This document shows positions 3,412-6,952 of a DNA stretch of 6,952 nt, piece by piece; position 1 is the first letter of the stretch, and each line of letters begins with the position of its first letter. A model generated the notes under the pieces. That model saw only the letters and a program-made list of their open reading frames with translations. It was not told where the DNA came from and did no database searches. Position numbers and translations under genes: made by a program. Origin of the DNA: an uncultured Collinsella sp. (GTDB lineage: Bacteria; Actinomycetota; Coriobacteriia; Coriobacteriales; Coriobacteriaceae); NCBI GenBank assembly GCA_900757705.1, contig CAAEOW010000118.1, positions 1 to 6,952 on the forward strand, read 5' to 3'.

Positions 3412-5721
3412 ATGGCATTGACCCCCAACGAGGCATATGCGGCCAAGCAGCCGTTTGTGGACAAGGAGACGCTCGAGCATATCGTCGAGCAGCTCCCCAC
3501 GCCATTTCATCTATACGACGAGGCGGGCATCCGCCGCAACATGCAAGAAGTGCGCGACGCCTTCGCATGGAACCCGGGCTTTAAGGAATACTTTGCCGTC
3601 AAGGCCAATCCCAACCCGGCGCTCATCTCCATTCTCAACGAATACGGCTGCGGCTGCGATTGCTCGAGCTATACCGAGCTCATGATCGCCCGCTCGCTGG
3701 GTATCACGGGACACGACATCATGTTCTCGTCCAACGACACGCCGGCGGCGGACTTTGCCCTTGCAGATAAACTGGGCGCCATCGTCAACTTTGACGACAT
3801 CAGCCACATCGAGTTCTTTGAGCGCGTCGCGGGCCCCATCCCCAAGACAGTCAGCTGCCGCTTTAATCCGGGCGGCCTGTTCCAGCTCTCCAATGGCATC
3901 ATGGACAACCCGGGCGACTCCAAGTACGGCATGACCACCGAACAACTCTTCGAGGCGTTCCGCATGCTCAAGGCCAAGGGCGCCGAGAATTTTGGCATCC
4001 ATGCCTTCCTTGCCAGTAACACCGTCACTAACGACTACTATCCCAAGCTCGCACGCATCCTCTTTGAACTTGCCGTGCGCCTGGAGCGTGAAACGGGCGC
4101 ACATGTCGCCTTTATCAATCTGTCCGGCGGTGTGGGTATCCCCTACCTGCCAGAGCAGCAGGCTAACGACATCCACGCCATCGGCAAGGGCGTACACGCG
4201 GCCTACGACGAGATCCTAGTTCCCGCCGGCATGGGCGATGTGGCGATCTGCACCGAGATGGGTCGTTTTATGATGGGCCCCTACGGCTGCCTGGTCACCA
4301 AGGCCATCCACGAGAAGCAGATTTACAAGGACTATATCGGCGTGGACGCAAGCGCCGTCGATCTGATTCGCCCTGCCATGTATGGCGCCTACCACCACAT
4401 TACGGTGATGGGTCAGCCGGGTGGCGCCGACAAGACTGCAGCGCCCGTTACGGACACCTACGACATCACGGGCAACTTGTGCGAGAACAACGATAAGTTC
4501 GCTATCGACCGCGAGCTGCCGCAGATCGACATGGGCGATGTACTCGTGATCCACGATACCGGCGCGCATGGCTACTCCATGGGCTACAACTACAACGGCC
4601 GTCTGCGCTCCGCCGAGGTCCTGCTGCGCCCCGACGGCTCGGCAGATCTCATTCGTCGCGCCGAGCGCCCGGGCGACTACTTTGCCACGCTCGACGTGCT
4701 GCCGTGCGGCCGTGAGCTGCTGGCCAAATCGCATGCCGAAAGCGCCCGCCGTCGCGCCCAGGACGAGCGCCTGGCCGTCGCCGCTCAGTGGAACAAGCGC
4801 ATCCAGATCGCGGAAGCGAAGGAGAAGAACATGGACATCCGTAATCTCGAGGGCTCAATCGTCGCCCTCGTCACGCCGTTTAAAAAGGACGGCAGCGTCG
4901 ACTTTGACGCACTCGAACGCCTTATCGATTTCCACCTGCAAAACGGCACCGACGCCATCCTCACCCTGGGCACCACCGGTGAGAGTGCCACGATGACCGA
5001 TGACGAGGACAACTCCGTCGTCGCCGCAGTGGTCAAGCAGGTTGCAGGACGCGTCCCCGTCATCGCCGGCTCGGGCTCCAACTCCACGCAGACCATGCTC
5101 ACCAAGTCGCTCACCTACCAAGGCCTGGGCGCCGACGGTCTGCTGCTCATTACCCCCTACTACAACAAGTCCAATGAAGAGGGTATCTATCAGCACTTTA
5201 AGACCGTAGCGGATGCCGCGGACATCCCCTGCATCCTGTACAACATCCCCGGCCGCTGCGGCTGCGGCATCAGCGAGCGCAACGTAGAGCGCTTGGCCGC
5301 GCACCCCAACATCATGGGTATTAAGGAGGCCTCGGGCAACGTCGCCTATGCGGCCAAGATCGCCCACCTGCTGTCCGACGACTTCCGCATGTACTCAGGC
5401 GAAGACACGCTCACCGTGCCGCTCATGAGCCTGGGCGCCTCGGGCACCATCAGCGTGTGGGCCGATGTTCAGCCGCAGCTCGTGCACGACATGTGCCGCG
5501 CCTATCTGGACGGCGACGTGGAGCGCGCCCGCGATATCCAAATTGCCGGCCAGCCGCTCATCAATGCCCTCTTTAGCGAGGTCAACCCCATCCCCGTCAA
5601 GGAGGCACTCGCCCAGATGGGCATGATCGAAGCCAACTACCGCATGCCGCTGTGCCCCATGGCCGATAACACGCGCGCCGCACTTACCGATGCTCTGAAG
5701 GGAGCTGGTCTGCTTGATTAA
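3412..5721 (+). CDS. LysA-DapA fusion: diaminopimelate decarboxylase-like domain joined to 4-hydroxy-tetrahydrodipicolinate synthase
   Basis: One open frame of 769 codons encodes two complete enzymes of lysine synthesis. Residues 1-431 form a fold-III PLP decarboxylase: FAVKAN (61-66) with PLP lysine K64, SGGVG (238-242), EMGR (282-285), CENND (357-361) in the place of the usual CESGD, and HDTGAHGY (381-388). It would decarboxylate meso-DAP to lysine. Residues 432-473 are a charged, probably helical linker rich in Arg, Glu, Gln and Ala. Residues 474-769 are a full-length DapA. No stop codon separates them. The linker has a coding-like composition (34 of 41 codons end in G or C), so it is not untranslated spacer. 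The ribosome site for ATG 3412 is modest (GAGG ten bases upstream) and lies in the riboswitch platform. Whether a fused protein, separate proteins, or both are made cannot be decided from sequence. A sequencing error removing a lysA stop is possible but not indicated. Confidence 0.85.
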   Translation: MALTPNEAYAAKQPFVDKETLEHIVEQLPTPFHLYDEAGIRRNMQEVRDAFAWNPGFKEYFAVKANPNPALISILNEYGCGCDCSSYTELMIARSLGITGHDIMFSSNDTPAADFALADKLGAIVNFDDISHIEFFERVAGPIPKTVSCRFNPGGLFQLSNGIMDNPGDSKYGMTTEQLFEAFRMLKAKGAENFGIHAFLASNTVTNDYYPKLARILFELAVRLERETGAHVAFINLSGGVGIPYLPEQQANDIHAIGKGVHAAYDEILVPAGMGDVAICTEMGRFMMGPYGCLVTKAIHEKQIYKDYIGVDASAVDLIRPAMYGAYHHITVMGQPGGADKTAAPVTDTYDITGNLCENNDKFAIDRELPQIDMGDVLVIHDTGAHGYSMGYNYNGRLRSAEVLLRPDGSADLIRRAERPGDYFATLDVLPCGRELLAKSHAESARRRAQDERLAVAAQWNKRIQIAEAKEKNMDIRNLEGSIVALVTPFKKDGSVDFDALERLIDFHLQNGTDAILTLGTTGESATMTDDEDNSVVAAVVKQVAGRVPVIAGSGSNSTQTMLTKSLTYQGLGADGLLLITPYYNKSNEEGIYQHFKTVADAADIPCILYNIPGRCGCGISERNVERLAAHPNIMGIKEASGNVAYAAKIAHLLSDDFRMYSGEDTLTVPLMSLGASGTISVWADVQPQLVHDMCRAYLDGDVERARDIQIAGQPLINALFSEVNPIPVKEALAQMGMIEANYRMPLCPMADNTRAALTDALKGAGLLD
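4819..4824 (+). promoter_or_regulatory. Internal Shine-Dalgarno for dapA within the fused frame
   Basis: AAGGAG lies six bases upstream of ATG 4831, exactly where dapA would start in an unfused gene. It is a better ribosome site than the one in front of the lysA domain. It supports synthesis of free DapA from the same mRNA. Confidence 0.6.
4831..5721 (+). CDS. dapA: DapA, 4-hydroxy-tetrahydrodipicolinate synthase, as an internally initiated product
   Basis: This 296-residue segment is the C-terminal part of the fused frame and could also be made alone from ATG 4831, which matches the normal DapA start and length. DapA condenses pyruvate with aspartate semialdehyde in the first committed step of DAP/lysine synthesis. 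Counting from this start: GTTGES (47-52) with T48/T49, GSGSNST (80-86), ITPYYNK (107-113) with Y111, YNIPGR (137-142) with Y137 and R142, and GIKEASGN (163-170) with the Schiff-base lysine K165. All catalytic residues are present. Positions matching the E. coli lysine-inhibition residues H56 and E84 appear to be D60 and T88, suggesting weak or no feedback by lysine. The end overlaps the start of dapB. Enzyme identity is near certain; separate expression is inference from the ribosome site. Confidence 0.8.
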   Translation: MDIRNLEGSIVALVTPFKKDGSVDFDALERLIDFHLQNGTDAILTLGTTGESATMTDDEDNSVVAAVVKQVAGRVPVIAGSGSNSTQTMLTKSLTYQGLGADGLLLITPYYNKSNEEGIYQHFKTVADAADIPCILYNIPGRCGCGISERNVERLAAHPNIMGIKEASGNVAYAAKIAHLLSDDFRMYSGEDTLTVPLMSLGASGTISVWADVQPQLVHDMCRAYLDGDVERARDIQIAGQPLINALFSEVNPIPVKEALAQMGMIEANYRMPLCPMADNTRAALTDALKGAGLLD

Positions 5722-6454
5722 GACCGTCATTATGGGAACGGGCCGCATGGGCTCGCTCATCCACACTACCGCCGAGGGCATTGTCAACGCCGCTGGAGAG
5801 CCCGTTTTTGATATCGTGGCCCAGATCGGTTTTGACCTGTCCGAGCTCGAGAGCGCCCCGGCAGCCGACGTCATCATCGACTTCTCGAACGTCGTGACCT
5901 TCGATGCCGTCGTCGCCTATGTCGAGCGTACAGGCGCCGCGTTGGTCTCGGGCACCACGGGCTACACACCCGATCAGATGGACCGCCTGCGCGAGCTGGG
6001 CCAGAATGCCCGCGTCATGCACTCGGGCAACTACTCTATCGGCATCGCCGCCCTGCGTCACCTAGTGGCCCAAGCCACGCGTGAGCTGCCCGGCTTTGAC
6101 TGCGAGATTGTCGAGACGCACCACAACCAAAAGGTCGACGCTCCCAGCGGCACCGCCAAGCTGCTACTCGACGCCGTGGTCGAGGCCGAGCCAGAGGCTG
6201 GCTATCATCCCGTCTACGGTCGCGAGGGCATGTGCGGCGTTCGCGATCCCAAGGAAATCGGCATGCACTCGCTGCGCGGCGGCACCGTCGCCGGCGTACA
6301 CGAGGTGAGCTTCTTTGGCCAGGACGAGGAGGTCACGCTTAGCCATCGCGCTACGAGCCGCCAGATCTTTGTCAACGGCGCTCTGGCCGCCGCTCAAAAG
6401 CTCGTCGTCCGCGACCCTGGCTTCTACACCTTCGATCAGGTCATGTTCGCCTAA
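5714..6454 (+). CDS. dapB: DapB, 4-hydroxy-tetrahydrodipicolinate reductase
   Basis: DapB uses NAD(P)H to reduce the DapA product to tetrahydrodipicolinate in the cytoplasm. The 246-residue protein has the N-terminal nucleotide-binding motif VIMGTGRMGS (5-14), VSGTTGYTP in the hinge region, HSGNYSIG, and the signature EIVETHHNQKVDAPSGTA (131-148) with the catalytic histidine pair H136/H137 and K140. RGGTVAGVHEVSFFG and the helix FVNGALAAAQKLV close the typical C-terminal domain. Length is slightly short for the family but no motif is missing. The start is TTG at 5714, overlapping the dapA stop by eight bases in another frame, with AAGGGAG nine bases upstream. This arrangement suggests translational coupling to dapA. 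The second codon ATT follows directly, and no nearby ATG would keep the full nucleotide-binding strand. Confidence 0.95.
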   Translation: MIKTVIMGTGRMGSLIHTTAEGIVNAAGEPVFDIVAQIGFDLSELESAPAADVIIDFSNVVTFDAVVAYVERTGAALVSGTTGYTPDQMDRLRELGQNARVMHSGNYSIGIAALRHLVAQATRELPGFDCEIVETHHNQKVDAPSGTAKLLLDAVVEAEPEAGYHPVYGREGMCGVRDPKEIGMHSLRGGTVAGVHEVSFFGQDEEVTLSHRATSRQIFVNGALAAAQKLVVRDPGFYTFDQVMFA

Positions 6455-6493
6455 CCAGTTATCTACCGTACCCACGCAAAGGAGAAACAGCAT

Positions 6494-6952
6494 ATGAGTA
6501 ACGCAGCCGAGATGGATGCCCAGGAGATTATCAATTACATCGCCACCGCGCCCAAAAAGACGCCCGTCAAGCTGTATGTGCGCGAGAAGCCCGGCATGAA
6601 GGTTGCCTGGGGCGATGCGCACGTCTACGGCGGCCGTCGTGGCAAAACTGTCTTTGGCGACTGGGATGAGCTAAAGGCCATCCTCGATGCCAATGCCGAC
6701 TCCATCGACTACTACGACGTCGAGAATGACTGCCGCAACTCCGCCGTCCCCATGCTCGACCTTAAGGGCATCAATGCCCGCATCGAGCCGGGCGCGATCA
6801 TCCGCGACCGCGTCGAGATCGGCGACCGCGCCGTCATCATGATGGGTGCCATTATCAACATCGGCTCCGTCATTGGCGAAGGCTCCATGATCGACATGGG
6901 CGCCGTGCTGGGCGGCCGCGCCACCGTGGGCAAGAACTGCCACATCGGCGCC
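6494..6952 (+). CDS. dapH: DapH, tetrahydrodipicolinate N-acetyltransferase, N-terminal part (runs off the right edge)
   Basis: The 153 visible residues match the N-acetylating enzyme of the DAP pathway, which transfers acetyl from acetyl-CoA to tetrahydrodipicolinate (also named DapD in some Gram-positives). Residues about 7-90 form the DapH N-terminal domain, ending in the hallmark VENDCRNSAVPMLDL (76-90). From residue 97 the sequence is a run of hexapeptide repeats of a left-handed beta-helix (IEPGAI, VEIGDR, VIGEGS, ATVGKN, CHIGA), with the conserved GGRATVGKNCHIGA stretch at the edge. About 80 residues are expected to be missing. This gene shows the organism uses the acetylase, not succinylase, branch. 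AAAGGAG lies nine bases before ATG. It follows dapB by 39 bases with no terminator, so it is in the same operon. Confidence 0.93.
   Translation, partial: MSNAAEMDAQEIINYIATAPKKTPVKLYVREKPGMKVAWGDAHVYGGRRGKTVFGDWDELKAILDANADSIDYYDVENDCRNSAVPMLDLKGINARIEPGAIIRDRVEIGDRAVIMMGAIINIGSVIGEGSMIDMGAVLGGRATVGKNCHIGA

Overview
The window looks like a piece of chromosome from a high-GC, Gram-positive anaerobe, most likely a Coriobacteriia member close to Collinsella. The basis is GC-rich third codon positions, strong AGGAGG-type ribosome sites, the N-acetyl (DapH) branch of diaminopimelate synthesis, and a LysA of the type I know from gut Clostridia and Coriobacteriia. No 16S or other taxonomic marker is present, so this is inference. 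I see no mobile elements, CRISPR arrays, tRNAs or rRNAs.

Left part (1-1357, minus strand): three genes read leftwards. A membrane-anchored FxLYD-type protein comes first, then a helix-turn-helix regulator, then the N-terminal lobe of a serine/threonine protein kinase that runs off the left edge. The leader of the first gene carries a perfect 14-bp inverted repeat whose 3' arm contains the gene's Shine-Dalgarno sequence. Middle part (1522-3032, minus strand): an M20-family amidohydrolase is followed almost without gap by a small hydrophobic protein of unknown function.

The 379-bp divergent region 3033-3411 holds two overlapping, oppositely oriented promoter candidates and a clear lysine riboswitch reading rightwards. 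Downstream of the aptamer are competing helices that suggest control of translation initiation.

Right part (3412-6952, plus strand): a lysine/DAP operon under the riboswitch. Its first ORF is the most unusual item: a LysA-like PLP decarboxylase and a complete DapA are encoded in one uninterrupted 769-codon frame, joined by a charged linker, with a near-consensus internal ribosome site at the DapA start. Next are dapB, with a TTG start overlapping the dapA stop, and dapH, cut by the right edge. Together these make tetrahydrodipicolinate from aspartate semialdehyde, acetylate it, and decarboxylate the final meso-DAP to lysine. The divergent M20 enzyme is a plausible candidate for the missing N-acetyl-DAP deacetylase.
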